A stretch of DNA of 64,000 nt from an uncultured Bacilli bacterium (GCA_934179675.1 CAKPQS010000001.1:1-64000); one strand, 5' to 3'. Shown: positions 7,476-16,264, numbered from the stretch's first letter. Numbers and translations are program-made. The notes: generated by a model not told the origin, from the sequence alone.

Positions 7476-8782
7476 ATATTTCTCAATCCTTTTGGATAAT
7501 GATTTTTTAATATTTTGTTTGTTGCTTTATATCCACCTAATGAATAGCCATCAACCATTATAACACCCCATCCATTTGGTACATCAGCTACAATACATTC
7601 TCCTTTTAAATATTTTGATATTCTTTCATCACCTATTTTTAAATTACATTTATTTTTAAAATATTCGCCATAAGCTTTGAATAAATAATGGTTAGGTAAA
7701 AAATAATTATTTTTTATTTCCCCTACTTGTACTCCTGATGATATAATATGAACATTATTTGGTACATCTCCTGCTAAAATAAATACTTTATTATTTAAAA
7801 TTTTTACATCTAATTTTATATTCAAGTTATCTAAAAATTCATCAATTATCTTTTTTTCTTTATTATTTGGACATTTATTTTCTCTTTTTTCAATAAATGT
7901 ATCTATTATATTTTTATTTTGCATTAAAGCCATAAATTGACCTTCTCCTTTAGAAATATGAGGATAAAACCTTCTTGAATATGAATCAAATCCTTTAACA
8001 GTATATTTATCGATATCATTCAATTTTTTCAATTCATAATTGTAATTTCGGGAAAACCATTCTACCATTTTTTCATTTTCTTCTATTTCATAAGTACATG
8101 TAGAATATAAAATAAACCCATTTGTTTTAACCATATAAGCAGCAGCACTTAAAATTTCTTTTTGTCTTTTAACACATAAATTAATATTATCAATACTAAA
8201 ATTTTTTATGGCTTCATAATTCTTCCTAAACATTCCTTCTCCAGAACAGGGTGCATCAACTAAAACTAAATCAAAATATCCTTTATATACTTTTTCTAAT
8301 GATTCAACATCTGAATTAGTAACAATAACATTAGTTAAACCCATTCTTTCAATGTTGCTATATAAAATATTTGATCTTTTTTTATCGTATTCATTCGCGA
8401 CCAAAAAACCATTTTTAAGTTTTTGAGCAATTTGAATACTCTTACCACCAGGAGATGCACATAAATCAAGAACTTTATAATCATCTTTTATAGTTATTGC
8501 ATTGACATGCATACATGCACCAGGATCTTGACTATAAAATAAACCAGCATGATGATATGGATGATTACCAAATTTAACATTTTCTTCTAAATAAAAACTA
8601 TTATTTGAATATGGTATTTTTTTTATTTGATAAGGAAAAATTTTTTTAAAATCAGATATACTAATTTTATTTGTATTAACATTTATTCCTTTAACACTAT
8701 CATTATCAAGTTCTGAAATAAATTCATCATAATTAGGAATAATATTTTTCATTCTGTTTGCAAATTCATTAGGAATTTTCAT
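7472..8782 (-). CDS. rsmF: 16S rRNA m5C methyltransferase of the RsmF/NOL1 family
   Basis: The enzyme uses S-adenosylmethionine to methylate C5 of a cytosine in 16S rRNA. The 436-residue protein has the N-terminal RNA-binding region, a Rossmann methyltransferase with VLDLCASPGGKS (SAM site), DAPCSGEGMFRKN and YSTCTYEIEENE (the two catalytic Cys), and a C-terminal PUA-like half ending in GYSLGGYKATN.LKNHYPKGLR, as in RsmF/YebU. The ATG at 8782 (MKIPNEF) is preferred over a far upstream in-frame start because GGTGG lies upstream and the extension is lysine/isoleucine leader. The stop is TGA directly followed by TAA and overlaps the next ATG. Confidence 0.9.
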   Translation of the reverse strand: MKIPNEFANRMKNIIPNYDEFISELDNDSVKGINVNTNKISISDFKKIFPYQIKKIPYSNNSFYLEENVKFGNHPYHHAGLFYSQDPGACMHVNAITIKDDYKVLDLCASPGGKSIQIAQKLKNGFLVANEYDKKRSNILYSNIERMGLTNVIVTNSDVESLEKVYKGYFDLVLVDAPCSGEGMFRKNYEAIKNFSIDNINLCVKRQKEILSAAAYMVKTNGFILYSTCTYEIEENEKMVEWFSRNYNYELKKLNDIDKYTVKGFDSYSRRFYPHISKGEGQFMALMQNKNIIDTFIEKRENKCPNNKEKKIIDEFLDNLNIKLDVKILNNKVFILAGDVPNNVHIISSGVQVGEIKNNYFLPNHYLFKAYGEYFKNKCNLKIGDERISKYLKGECIVADVPNGWGVIMVDGYSLGGYKATNKILKNHYPKGLRNI

Positions 8783-8837
8783 TTTAACCACCAAATAAAT
8801 TATAATTTTTTTTTTTAATTTTGACAATATTACACTA

Positions 8838-8868
8838 AAAAAACTTAAAAATTTTAATATTTTTAAGT
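8838..8868 (-). terminator. intrinsic terminator
   Basis: ACTTAAAAAT / ATTTTTAAGT, 10-bp arms, then a T-run on the minus strand. It follows the TAG of the 8870-9232 gene and separates it from rsmF. Confidence 0.8.
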
Positions 8869-8869
8869 A

Positions 8870-9232
8870 CTATTTTAATTTATTCTCTAAATTATTTTCT
8901 ATTTCGTCTAATAATTTATTATATTTTTTTATTTGATTATTATTTATAAAATAATCAAATAAAGATATTTCATAGTCTTTATACATTTTAAAATTAGTAC
9001 TATCAAGTAAATTTATAGCTAATTTAATTTCACTTATTTTAACTTCATATTTGCGTGTACTTTCTATTTTATCTGTAACAACTAATTCATTTATTTCTTT
9101 AGATAATTCATTTATTTCATTCATAGGGCCACTCATATCTATTTTTTTATTAGAATTACTAAAAAGAAGTAAGCATGCACAGAAAATTAAAACTAAACCA
9201 ATCATAGCAATATAAAAATGATATTTTTTCAT
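8870..9232 (-). CDS. small membrane-anchored extracytoplasmic protein, unknown
   Basis: A 120-residue protein with a clear N-terminal membrane segment (residues 6-26, IAMIGLVLIFCACLLLF). It contains CAC, but the residues before it do not make a convincing lipobox, so anchoring by the helix is more likely than lipidation. The rest is a highly charged, probably coiled-coil domain with repeated NEINELSKEINEL-type heptads. I do not recognise it. It is transcribed away from the cotJ genes, with a terminator directly after it. Confidence 0.6.
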   Translation of the reverse strand: MKKYHFYIAMIGLVLIFCACLLLFSNSNKKIDMSGPMNEINELSKEINELVVTDKIESTRKYEVKISEIKLAINLLDSTNFKMYKDYEISLFDYFINNNQIKKYNKLLDEIENNLENKLK

Positions 9233-9276
9233 TGTAACACCTCTAGATAAATTGTATCATTTTTTTTAATAAAAAT

Positions 9277-9303
9277 AAATATAAATAGGTTAAAACCCAT
9301 ACA
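9277..9303 (+). promoter_or_regulatory. possible sigma-E-type promoter for cotJ
   Basis: AAATAT (9277-9282) and CATACA (9298-9303) with a 15-bp spacer resemble the sigma-E pattern (ATATT ... CATACA). Bacillus cotJ is sigma-E dependent. A lone TATAAT closer to the start lacks a -35 partner. AT-rich context makes this tentative. Confidence 0.35.
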
Positions 9304-9342
9304 AATTTAGACAAAATAACTATTATAATATGGGAGGAAAAA

Positions 9343-9747
9343 ATGAATTATTATAATTTTATACCTAATATGGGAAATATGAATTACCAAGTACCGAGTA
9401 CAAATTTATACGATCCATATCAAGGTTTTATTCGTGGAAACATGTTTAAAGATTTATATGAACCATATAAATTAAATAATCCTTATAATATTACACCAGC
9501 AAATGATCAAGCTAAAATGCTTACAAATATTGATGCTTTAAATTTTGCAATGATAGATTTGAATTTATATTTGGATATATATCCAAATTCAAAGGAACAT
9601 ATCGATTTATTTAATAAATATAGAGTTGAAAAAAACAACTTAGTTAAAGAATATGAAAGTAGATATGGACCACTAACAATAGACAGTGATGCCAATAACA
9701 CATATCCTTGGGCGTGGAATCGTATGCCATGGCCATGGGAAAATTAA
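9343..9747 (+). CDS. cotJB: CotJA-CotJB fusion, spore coat protein
   Basis: CotJA and CotJB are small inner-coat proteins encoded with the coat catalase CotJC. Here one 134-residue frame covers both. Residues about 20-45 (DPYQGFIRG..F.DLYEPYK) match the core of CotJA, which ends in a GTLFPELYRPY-like stretch. Residues about 57-134 match CotJB: a predicted helix with INALDFAMIDLNLYLD-like spacing (seen as NIDALNFAMIDLNLYLDIYP), the YESRYGPLT turn and the Trp-rich tail WAWNRMPWPWE. In Bacillus and Clostridia these are separate genes. A strong GGGAGG ribosome site precedes the ATG, and cotJC starts 9 bp after the stop. The CotJB part is secure; the CotJA part rests on a short motif. Confidence 0.87.
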   Translation: MNYYNFIPNMGNMNYQVPSTNLYDPYQGFIRGNMFKDLYEPYKLNNPYNITPANDQAKMLTNIDALNFAMIDLNLYLDIYPNSKEHIDLFNKYRVEKNNLVKEYESRYGPLTIDSDANNTYPWAWNRMPWPWEN

Positions 9748-9756
9748 GGAGGTAAT

Positions 9757-10311
9757 ATGTTAAAATATGTAAAAAAATTAGAATATCCAATAAATATTAA
9801 AAATAAAGACTTAAAAATGGCTAAAACATTACTTGCACAACTTGGTGGACCAGATGGCGAAATTGGAGCAGCAATGCGCTATTTTTGCCAAAAATTCACG
9901 ATGCCTGATGAAAGAGGAAGTGCTTTGTTAAATGATATTGCAACTGAAGAATTAGATCATGTTGAAATGATTGCAACAATGGTATATCAGTTAATGGAAG
10001 GAGCTAGTATTGAAGAATTAAATAATGTTGGTTTAATAGGTTATTATACTCAACATAATAGAGGAATATATCCAATAGATGCTAGTGGCGTACCATATAC
10101 TGCTTCATATATTGAATCATCAGGAAATTATATTGTTGATTTGCAAAGTGATATGGCTGCTGAAGAAAGAGCGAGAGCAACATATGAAAATTTAATGAAT
10201 GAAACTAATGATCCAGATTTATTAGGTCCATTATCATTTTTAAGACAAAGAGAAGTTGTTCATTACAATCGATTTAAAGAATTACTAGATTTTTATAAAA
10301 ATGGTCAATAA
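9757..10311 (+). CDS. cotJC: CotJC, manganese-catalase-family spore coat protein
   Basis: CotJC belongs to the dimanganese catalases and is a component of the inner spore coat. The 184-residue protein is the family's usual length, with a four-helix bundle and the metal ligands in place: Glu in GPDGEIGAAMRYF, EELDHVEM (Glu and His), a second Glu in MAAEERARATYE and His in REVVHYNRF. GAAMRYFCQ and GVPYTASYIESSG are strongly conserved CotJC signatures. AAGGAGG precedes the ATG, nine bases after the CotJA-CotJB stop, so the two are one operon. The ligands suggest the enzyme could still dismutate peroxide. Confidence 0.95.
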   Translation: MLKYVKKLEYPINIKNKDLKMAKTLLAQLGGPDGEIGAAMRYFCQKFTMPDERGSALLNDIATEELDHVEMIATMVYQLMEGASIEELNNVGLIGYYTQHNRGIYPIDASGVPYTASYIESSGNYIVDLQSDMAAEERARATYENLMNETNDPDLLGPLSFLRQREVVHYNRFKELLDFYKNGQ

Positions 10312-10348
10312 TTGATCATTTTTTGCATATCATCAAATAGGAGGCTTT

Positions 10349-11296
10349 ATGGAAAAATTAGGTATTATATATGGTGGTAATTCTTATGAGCATGATGTTT
10401 CAGTTAAATCTAAAAATAGTTTTATTAAAAATGTTAATAAAAAATATGAAATATCAGAAATTTATATAGACAAAAAAAATAATTGGTATGAAAATAATAA
10501 AAAAATAGATAATATTATAGAATATTTAAAAAAATTTGATATTATTTTTCCTTTAATTCACGGAAATATTGGTGAAGATGGTAAATTGCAAGGATTATTT
10601 GAAACTTTTAATATTAAATATACAGGATCAAATACCATCAGTAGTGCACTTGCAATGGATAAAGGATTTTGTAAAATAATTCTTGATAAATATAATATTA
10701 AACAAGTACCATATATTATAGTTGATAAAAAAAGTAAGATTAAAGAAATAATAGAAAAATTTAAATACCCAGTTATTATTAAACCAGCAAATGGTGGATC
10801 TAGTATCGGAATTAATATAGCACATAATACAAAAGAATTAATTAAAGGATTAAATAATGCTTTTCAGTATGATAAGAAAGTAATTATAGAAAAATATATA
10901 ACAGCAAGAGAATTAGAAATTGGTGTCATTAATAATAATGGTTTAATAACATCAAGTATTGGTGAAATAAAAAGTAATGGTTTTTATGATTATGAATCAA
11001 AGTATATTAAAAAAACAGAAATTATAATTAATCCTAATTTAAAAAAGGAAACAACTTTAAAAATTAAAGAAATAGCACGTAATATCTTTAAAATATTAGA
11101 ATGCAATGATTATGCAAGATGTGATTTTTTATATGATGAAATAAATAATGACTTATATTTTAATGAAATAAATACAATTCCTGGATTTACAGAAATAAGT
11201 ATGTTTCCTAAATTATTTATAGATAGTGGTTATACATATGGTGAAATAATTGATATAATTATTAAAAGTTCAAAAAAAAGATTTAAACAAAAATAA
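10349..11296 (+). CDS. ddl: D-alanine--D-alanine ligase
   Basis: Ddl joins two D-alanines with ATP for the peptidoglycan stem peptide. The 315-residue ATP-grasp protein shows the N-terminal IIYGGNSYEHDVSVKS signature (Glu-His-Asp in place of the common EHEVS), FPLIHGNIGEDGKLQG, YTGSNTISSALAMDK, the ATP-binding VIIKPANGGSSIGI and the metal-binding FNEINTIPGFTEISMFP near the C-terminus. Length is close to the family's. It starts 38 bp after cotJC behind AGGAGG, so it may be read from the cotJ promoter as well as its own. Residue choice in the omega loop (Tyr versus Phe, which separates D-Ala from D-Lac enzymes) is Tyr-Asp-Tyr-Glu-Ser-Lys-Tyr, consistent with D-Ala-D-Ala. Confidence 0.95.
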   Translation: MEKLGIIYGGNSYEHDVSVKSKNSFIKNVNKKYEISEIYIDKKNNWYENNKKIDNIIEYLKKFDIIFPLIHGNIGEDGKLQGLFETFNIKYTGSNTISSALAMDKGFCKIILDKYNIKQVPYIIVDKKSKIKEIIEKFKYPVIIKPANGGSSIGINIAHNTKELIKGLNNAFQYDKKVIIEKYITARELEIGVINNNGLITSSIGEIKSNGFYDYESKYIKKTEIIINPNLKKETTLKIKEIARNIFKILECNDYARCDFLYDEINNDLYFNEINTIPGFTEISMFPKLFIDSGYTYGEIIDIIIKSSKKRFKQK

Positions 11297-11305
11297 TTTA
11301 TAAGA

Positions 11306-11340
11306 AAAGAAGACTACTTTTTCTTAGCGTCTTCTTTTTT
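11306..11340 (+). terminator. terminator of the ddl transcript inside the typA 3' end
   Basis: AAAGAAGAC / GTCTTCTTT arms around a 14-nt loop, then a long T-run on the plus strand. The T-run and right arm are the Lys/Glu/Asp codons that end typA on the other strand. Confidence 0.65.
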
Positions 11341-13128
11341 TCTTAATTCAGTATTTAATATTCTTTTTCTCATTCTTATATTATGAGGTGTTACTTCTAC
11401 AAATTCATCAAAATTAATGTAATCCAAAGCATATTCTAGTGTTATTGGACGAGGTCTTTTTAATACAACAGTATGATCTTTAGAAGATGATCTAGTATTA
11501 GTTAAATTTTTACCTTTTACTACATTAACAGCTAAATCATTATCTCTGTTACATTCGCCTACAATCATACCTTCATATACTTCAACACCTGGTTCAATAA
11601 ACATAACACCACGATCTTCAAGTTGTCCTAAAGCGTAAGCAGTTGACTTTCCATTTTCCATAGAAACAAGTACACCAAGAGGTCTTTCGCCAACCTCGAC
11701 ATCTTCTACTTTTGCATATTCTTTAAATGTATGATTCATAATTCCGTAACCTTTTGTTAAAGTCATAAAATCTGTAGCAAATCCTATTAATCCTCTAGAA
11801 GGAATAGTATATGTTAATCTAACTAATCCATTATAATTAGACATATTTTCCATATTACCGCCACGATTAGCAAGTTCTTCAATAACATTACCTACACAAG
11901 ATTCATTAACTTCAAGTTGTAATTCTTCATAAGGTTCACACTTAACACCGTCTATTTCTTTAATTATAACAACAGGTTTAGAAACTTGAACTTCAAATCC
12001 TTCTCGACGCATATTTTCGATTAATATACCTAAATGTAATTCTCCTCGGCCAGATACAATCCAACTTTCAGCATCATTTGGTGCGACTTTTAATGAAACA
12101 TCTTTTTCTGTTTCTTTTATTAATCTTTCTTCAATTTTACGAGCAGTTAATTGTTTTCCATCTTGTCCGGCCATTGGACTTGTATTTACACCAATTGTAA
12201 TTTGCATTGTTGGTTCATCTATTCTTAATTTTGGTAATGCTTCTTCTAATCCAAGTGTACAAACTGTTTCACCGACTTCAATATCAGGTAATCCTGAAAT
12301 AGCAATTATTTCTCCTGCTTGTGCTTCTTCTATTTCTACTTTTTTTAAACCTTTAAAGCCAAATAATTTTGCAATTCTAAATTGTTTTTTACTTCCATCT
12401 AATCTAATGCAAGAAACCATTTCGCCTACCTTAACTTTTCCTCTTTTTACTAAACCAATACCTATTCTTCCAACATAATCATTATAGTCAATTAAGGCAG
12501 GTTGAAATTGAAATCCACCTTCTAAACTAACTCTTGGATCTGGTACTGTATTTATAACTGCATCTAATATTGGTTCCATAGTAGGTTTTTGATTTTCAAG
12601 ACCTATTTCTGTACTACTAGTACCATTTATAGCAGATGCATAAATTACAGGAAATTCTAATTGTTCAATGTCAGCTCCCAATTCAATGAATAGGTCTAAA
12701 ACTTCATCTACTACTTCTTTTGGTCTTGCAGTTGGTTTATCAATTTTATTTACTACTACAACAGGTGTAACACCGGCAGCTAAAGCCTTTTTTAAAACAA
12801 ATCTAGTTTGTGGCATTGTTCCTTCATAAGCATCAACTACTAATATAACACCATCTACCATATTCATAATTCTTTCAACTTCGCCACCAAAATCAGCATG
12901 TCCTGGAGTATCTAGAATATTAATTGTATATCCTTTGTATTCAATAGATGTTGTTTTTGCAAGTATTGTAATACCTCTTTCTCTTTCAATATCATTAGAA
13001 TCCATTACTCTCTCTTGTACTTCTTCATTTGCTCTAAAAGTATTAGCAGATGCTAGTAATTTATCAACTAATGTTGTTTTACCATGGTCAACATGGGCTA
13101 TTATCGCTATATTTTTTATTTTCTTCAT
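11314..13128 (-). CDS. typA: TypA/BipA ribosome-associated GTPase
   Basis: TypA is a translational GTPase of the EF-G type that binds the ribosome and assists assembly and growth under stress. The 604-residue protein has G1 HVDHGKTTL, G3 DTPGHADFGGEVER, G4 NKIDKP, domains II/III, the EF-G-like domain V and the TypA-specific C-terminal part (RKRILNTELRKK). The start is ATG 13128 (MKKIKN), because GAGGG lies six bases upstream; an in-frame ATG at 13134 abuts the ribosome site. A consensus vegetative promoter precedes it. Confidence 0.96.
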   Translation of the reverse strand: MKKIKNIAIIAHVDHGKTTLVDKLLASANTFRANEEVQERVMDSNDIERERGITILAKTTSIEYKGYTINILDTPGHADFGGEVERIMNMVDGVILVVDAYEGTMPQTRFVLKKALAAGVTPVVVVNKIDKPTARPKEVVDEVLDLFIELGADIEQLEFPVIYASAINGTSSTEIGLENQKPTMEPILDAVINTVPDPRVSLEGGFQFQPALIDYNDYVGRIGIGLVKRGKVKVGEMVSCIRLDGSKKQFRIAKLFGFKGLKKVEIEEAQAGEIIAISGLPDIEVGETVCTLGLEEALPKLRIDEPTMQITIGVNTSPMAGQDGKQLTARKIEERLIKETEKDVSLKVAPNDAESWIVSGRGELHLGILIENMRREGFEVQVSKPVVIIKEIDGVKCEPYEELQLEVNESCVGNVIEELANRGGNMENMSNYNGLVRLTYTIPSRGLIGFATDFMTLTKGYGIMNHTFKEYAKVEDVEVGERPLGVLVSMENGKSTAYALGQLEDRGVMFIEPGVEVYEGMIVGECNRDNDLAVNVVKGKNLTNTRSSSKDHTVVLKRPRPITLEYALDYINFDEFVEVTPHNIRMRKRILNTELRKKEDAKKK

Positions 13129-13155
13129 ACTCATCCCTCTTTTTAGTACTTTGGT

Positions 13156-13183
13156 ATTATAGCACATTTTTAACACTTGTCAA
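13156..13183 (-). promoter_or_regulatory. sigma-A promoter of typA
   Basis: TTGACA (13178-13183) and TATAAT (13156-13161) on the minus strand with a 16-bp spacer, about 28 bp before the typA start. Both boxes are perfect consensus. Confidence 0.9.
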
Positions 13184-13213
13184 ACTGTTTTTTTTATTTT
13201 TTTTAACACTTTT

Positions 13214-14227
13214 TTAATCTTTATTAAATAAATCAACTATTTGAGCACCATGTGTTTTTAATTTTATTGAAGATAATATTTTTGAATTTTTTAATTCTTC
13301 TATTGTTTTGGGTTTTAATTCAATCAATTCATCAAGTTCATCATTAGTAAAAACATAATATGCCGGAATATTTAACTCTTTAGACCTTTCTTTTCTAAAT
13401 TCTATTAATTTATTTTTTAATTCATCTACTTTATCAACATTTTTGTTGATAAAATTATTTAAACAAAATTTATTCTTATAATATTCATAATAATTTTCTT
13501 CATCTTTGCAAGAAATATTAATATATGATTGAGCAGTCTTTTCCATTTCTTTTTGAGAATCAATAACATCATCAGATCTCCTATTTTCAAAATCAGTTTG
13601 TAGCTTTCTTACTAAAGCATCTGCTCTAAGTACTTTTGATTTAATCTCTTTAGGAGCTTTACTTGTATTAAGGATAGTTTCCGGATTAGCCGCAACTACT
13701 AATGTTCTTCTATAATAATTGAACCAACTAGAAGCAATCAATTTTGTAAATCTTGAAACATTACTCACCCATATCTTTCTAAAAACTTCCCTTTGAGCTT
13801 CAACCTGTCTTAATGGTGAATACATCCCCTTACGTACTTTTTTACCTTTTATAGTATATTCATTAATAAAATCACCATTTTCGTTTACTGTTATATTACC
13901 AATCAAATTTTTACACTCAACAAGATAAACATAGATAGGCGTGATTATTATATAATCAATCTGCGCTGTTAAATTTTCATATTTTAATTTTATATCTCTT
14001 AAAACATACATTCCTATATTAGATTTTTCTAATTGATAAGCAATTTCATTTTCACCAGCTAATCCCTTTTTTACAATATACATTTCTGTTTGCAAATCCT
14101 CATTATTTGGGTATTCCTCATTTAACTTTTTTAAAGCATCATACTTATCTTGTAAATCACTTGTTTTTTTATAAAATATCGTATCTGTAAATCTTCCTCC
14201 ATTTACCAAAGTATCTAATATTCCCAT
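13214..14227 (-). CDS. NERD nuclease-related protein with C-terminal HRDC domain
   Basis: NERD domains are nuclease-like folds found in proteins thought to process DNA; HRDC domains bind DNA in RecQ helicases. The 337-residue protein has a NERD core at about residues 70-160 (KKGLAGENEIAYQLE, TAQIDYIIITPIYVYLVECKN with the Asp...Glu-x-Lys pattern of PD-(D/E)XK nucleases, GNITVNENGDF) and an HRDC domain at about 265-325 (LKNKLIEFRKERSKELNIPAYYVF, ELIELKPKTIEEL). The active-site residues are present, so nuclease activity is plausible. It is preceded by an unknown TM protein and a Nudix gene on the same strand. A defence or DNA-repair role is inference. Confidence 0.85.
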   Translation of the reverse strand: MGILDTLVNGGRFTDTIFYKKTSDLQDKYDALKKLNEEYPNNEDLQTEMYIVKKGLAGENEIAYQLEKSNIGMYVLRDIKLKYENLTAQIDYIIITPIYVYLVECKNLIGNITVNENGDFINEYTIKGKKVRKGMYSPLRQVEAQREVFRKIWVSNVSRFTKLIASSWFNYYRRTLVVAANPETILNTSKAPKEIKSKVLRADALVRKLQTDFENRRSDDVIDSQKEMEKTAQSYINISCKDEENYYEYYKNKFCLNNFINKNVDKVDELKNKLIEFRKERSKELNIPAYYVFTNDELDELIELKPKTIEELKNSKILSSIKLKTHGAQIVDLFNKD

Positions 14228-14255
14228 TTAATCACCTATTCTTATACATTTTTAA

Positions 14256-14277
14256 ATCAAGGTTAATGCCTTGATTT
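14256..14277 (-). terminator. weak hairpin between the TM protein and the NERD gene
   Basis: ATCAAGG / CCTTGAT arms (7 bp, 6-nt loop) directly after the TAA at 14278. The T-run on the minus strand is short, so it may only reduce transcription into the NERD gene. Confidence 0.45.
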
Positions 14278-14907
14278 TTAATGAAAAATACTACTTTCTC
14301 CTTTATAGTCTTTTAAAATCATATTGTATTCTTTTTTAGATTCTTCTATACTTTTATGATAACTTTTAGATGTCCTTTGATAAGCGTAAAAATCATAATT
14401 TTTTTTACTCTTAATATTTATATGAATAATAAAATCATAAATATTTTCATTTAGATCTTGATAAATACATAAAATTCTATTATGACTTATTCCATTTTTG
14501 TTTAAATAATTTATTAAAAGCATTTGAATTTGAATAATATCAGAAGAAGCAACATCAAGTGTTGTAAATAATTGTTGATTAATATCACGATCTAATAATT
14601 GAGTTCCTTTTATACATTCTCCAGTAAGTAAATCATAAAATCTTATATTACTAGCAACACCATAACCAATATTTTCAAGCATTATATTAAAAGGAATATC
14701 AATTTCCTCGCCTACATCTTGTTTTTTTAAAGTAATATAGTATTTATATTGATCAAGCTTTTTTAAAATTTGTAAACTTTTTAAAATTAAATAAGGTTTA
14801 TGTTTTTCTTTATTTTCATTTTTAACTCTACCATGTACTGTATAAATTGCAACAAAAAGAGTAACAATTAGTGTTAAACTAGAAAAAATAATTGTAATTC
14901 TATCCAT
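14278..14907 (-). CDS. membrane-anchored protein of unknown function
   Basis: About 209 residues from the ATG at 14907 (GGTGATTATA upstream). One N-terminal transmembrane helix (residues about 3-23, ITIIFSSLTLIVTLFVAIYTV) is followed by a basic stretch and a soluble, beta-rich domain: FNIMLENIGYGVASNIRFYDLLTG looks like an Ig-like or lipid-binding beta-sandwich strand pattern seen in many bacterial single-span proteins that carry a conserved NxGxGxAxNI turn. I do not assign a function. The start overlaps the end of the Nudix gene by 8 bp, so they are co-translated. Confidence 0.6.
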   Translation of the reverse strand: MDRITIIFSSLTLIVTLFVAIYTVHGRVKNENKEKHKPYLILKSLQILKKLDQYKYYITLKKQDVGEEIDIPFNIMLENIGYGVASNIRFYDLLTGECIKGTQLLDRDINQQLFTTLDVASSDIIQIQMLLINYLNKNGISHNRILCIYQDLNENIYDFIIHINIKSKKNYDFYAYQRTSKSYHKSIEESKKEYNMILKDYKGESSIFH

Positions 14908-15367
14908 TATAATCACCAAAAAAATGTTTTAATATATAATCCATTGTAATTTTTATATCTGGAAATACTTTTATACGTTCCAAATCATTTCTTGAATACC
15001 ATCCAACTTTTGCAACATCATTGTCAGTATCAGTATGATCTATTTTATTAATCGGTACACCAGCATATATAATATCTATATGAATTTTTCCTTTCAATGT
15101 TCTGTTCTTTTGAATACCAAGTGGTCTTATATAGTCTTGTTCTCTTGGAAAACGATCGCCTAATAATCTGATTTTAACACCAGTTTCTTCCCAAACTTCT
15201 CTTAATACAGCATCTTCTGGAGATTCATTTTTTTCTATATGACCACCTGGTTGAACCCATCTATCAAAATCGTTATGATAAACTAAAAGTATTTTTTTAT
15301 TAACAGGGTTTATAACAAAAGCAGAGGCACAAAATTCTTTTTGAACATAATCTATATATTCATCCAT
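14900..15367 (-). CDS. Nudix hydrolase
   Basis: Nudix enzymes cleave nucleoside diphosphates linked to another group, using Mg2+. The 155-residue protein carries a complete Nudix box, GGHIEKNESPEDAVLREV followed by WEETGV (the G-x5-E-x7-REU-x-EE-x-GU pattern), in the middle of a normal alpha/beta Nudix fold. The substrate cannot be read from the sequence; the WVQPGGHIE variant and the length are like those of MutT-like house-cleaning enzymes. The start at 15367 is chosen for the AGGTGG seven bases upstream, over an in-frame ATG at 15385. Confidence 0.9.
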   Translation of the reverse strand: MDEYIDYVQKEFCASAFVINPVNKKILLVYHNDFDRWVQPGGHIEKNESPEDAVLREVWEETGVKIRLLGDRFPREQDYIRPLGIQKNRTLKGKIHIDIIYAGVPINKIDHTDTDNDVAKVGWYSRNDLERIKVFPDIKITMDYILKHFFGDYNG

Positions 15368-15443
15368 ACAACCACCTATTCTCATTATAAATTAAAAATA
15401 TATATAAATCAATTAATTTATCTAAAAGAATTTTGTTAGACGA

Positions 15444-15473
15444 CAAAAAAATGTAAAATTATAATTTTACATT
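15444..15473 (-). terminator. intrinsic terminator of the DUF421 gene
   Basis: A perfect 24-bp palindrome, AATGTAAAATTA followed by its complement, then seven T on the minus strand. It lies 32 bp after the stop of the DUF421 gene. Confidence 0.85.
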
Positions 15474-15504
15474 CTAATAGTATATTTTTTAAAAATATTA
15501 CTTT

Positions 15505-16221
15505 TTATTCAAGAATATTTTTAATATTTTCATTTTCTTTTTGTTTATAAATCATAAGAGTACTATTGATGTCTAAAGTAGCAAGTAAAATATCATCTAA
15601 AATAATACCTTTATTTTTTAATTCCTTTATTAACCATTTTTCATCTTTACCCATCTGCAATAAATTATTTAACATTATTTTTTTGTCAATAACTACATTT
15701 GCTACCAAACCATTCCTATTGACTTTAAGCTTCATATCATTTGGTGTTAAAGGTAAATATTCAGGTTTTAATAAAATACTTAATTTTCCATTAGCCTCCA
15801 TAAGAGCATAATTAATTTGATTTAAATCAAAAACATTATTATTTCTACATTCTTCTAACAAATCATTAATATCGAGTTTAACTTTTTTTAAAGATTCTTT
15901 AATAATTTTACCATTTTGAATAACTACTGTTGGAGCTCCCATAAAAAATCTTCGTGCAACAATACTTTTCATAGTTAAAATAGAAACTAAATAAGCAACA
16001 ACACCAAATATAATAACCGCAACAACACCATTAACCCATTCTGCTTCCAAATTAATAGTAACTTCAGCTGCAAAATTACCAATTGATATACCAATAACAT
16101 AATCAAATAAACTTAATTGAGAAACTTGTTTTTTTCCTAATAATTTAGTAATCAAAAAAAGTGTTACTAAAGAAATTAAAGCTCTATAGGAAACTTCTAG
16201 TATTTCTTTATAATCAAACAT
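15505..16221 (-). CDS. DUF421 membrane protein (YetF/YrbG family)
   Basis: YetF-type proteins are widespread in spore formers; some are found in spore membranes, but their biochemical role is not established. The 238-residue protein has three N-terminal membrane spans with the family motif RALISLVTLFLITKLLGKKQ, then SLFDYVIGISIGNFAAE, and a cytoplasmic two-strand domain (GAPTVVIQNGKIIKESLKK..LD..DLLEECRNN..F) followed by YALMEANGKLSILLK, exactly the family order. The ATG at 16221 follows AAAGGTGATTAT. Terminators on both sides make it a single-gene unit. Confidence 0.92.
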   Translation of the reverse strand: MFDYKEILEVSYRALISLVTLFLITKLLGKKQVSQLSLFDYVIGISIGNFAAEVTINLEAEWVNGVVAVIIFGVVAYLVSILTMKSIVARRFFMGAPTVVIQNGKIIKESLKKVKLDINDLLEECRNNNVFDLNQINYALMEANGKLSILLKPEYLPLTPNDMKLKVNRNGLVANVVIDKKIMLNNLLQMGKDEKWLIKELKNKGIILDDILLATLDINSTLMIYKQKENENIKNILE

Positions 16222-16264
16222 ATAATCACCTTTATTAGTATAAGTAAATAATATTTTTATATAC

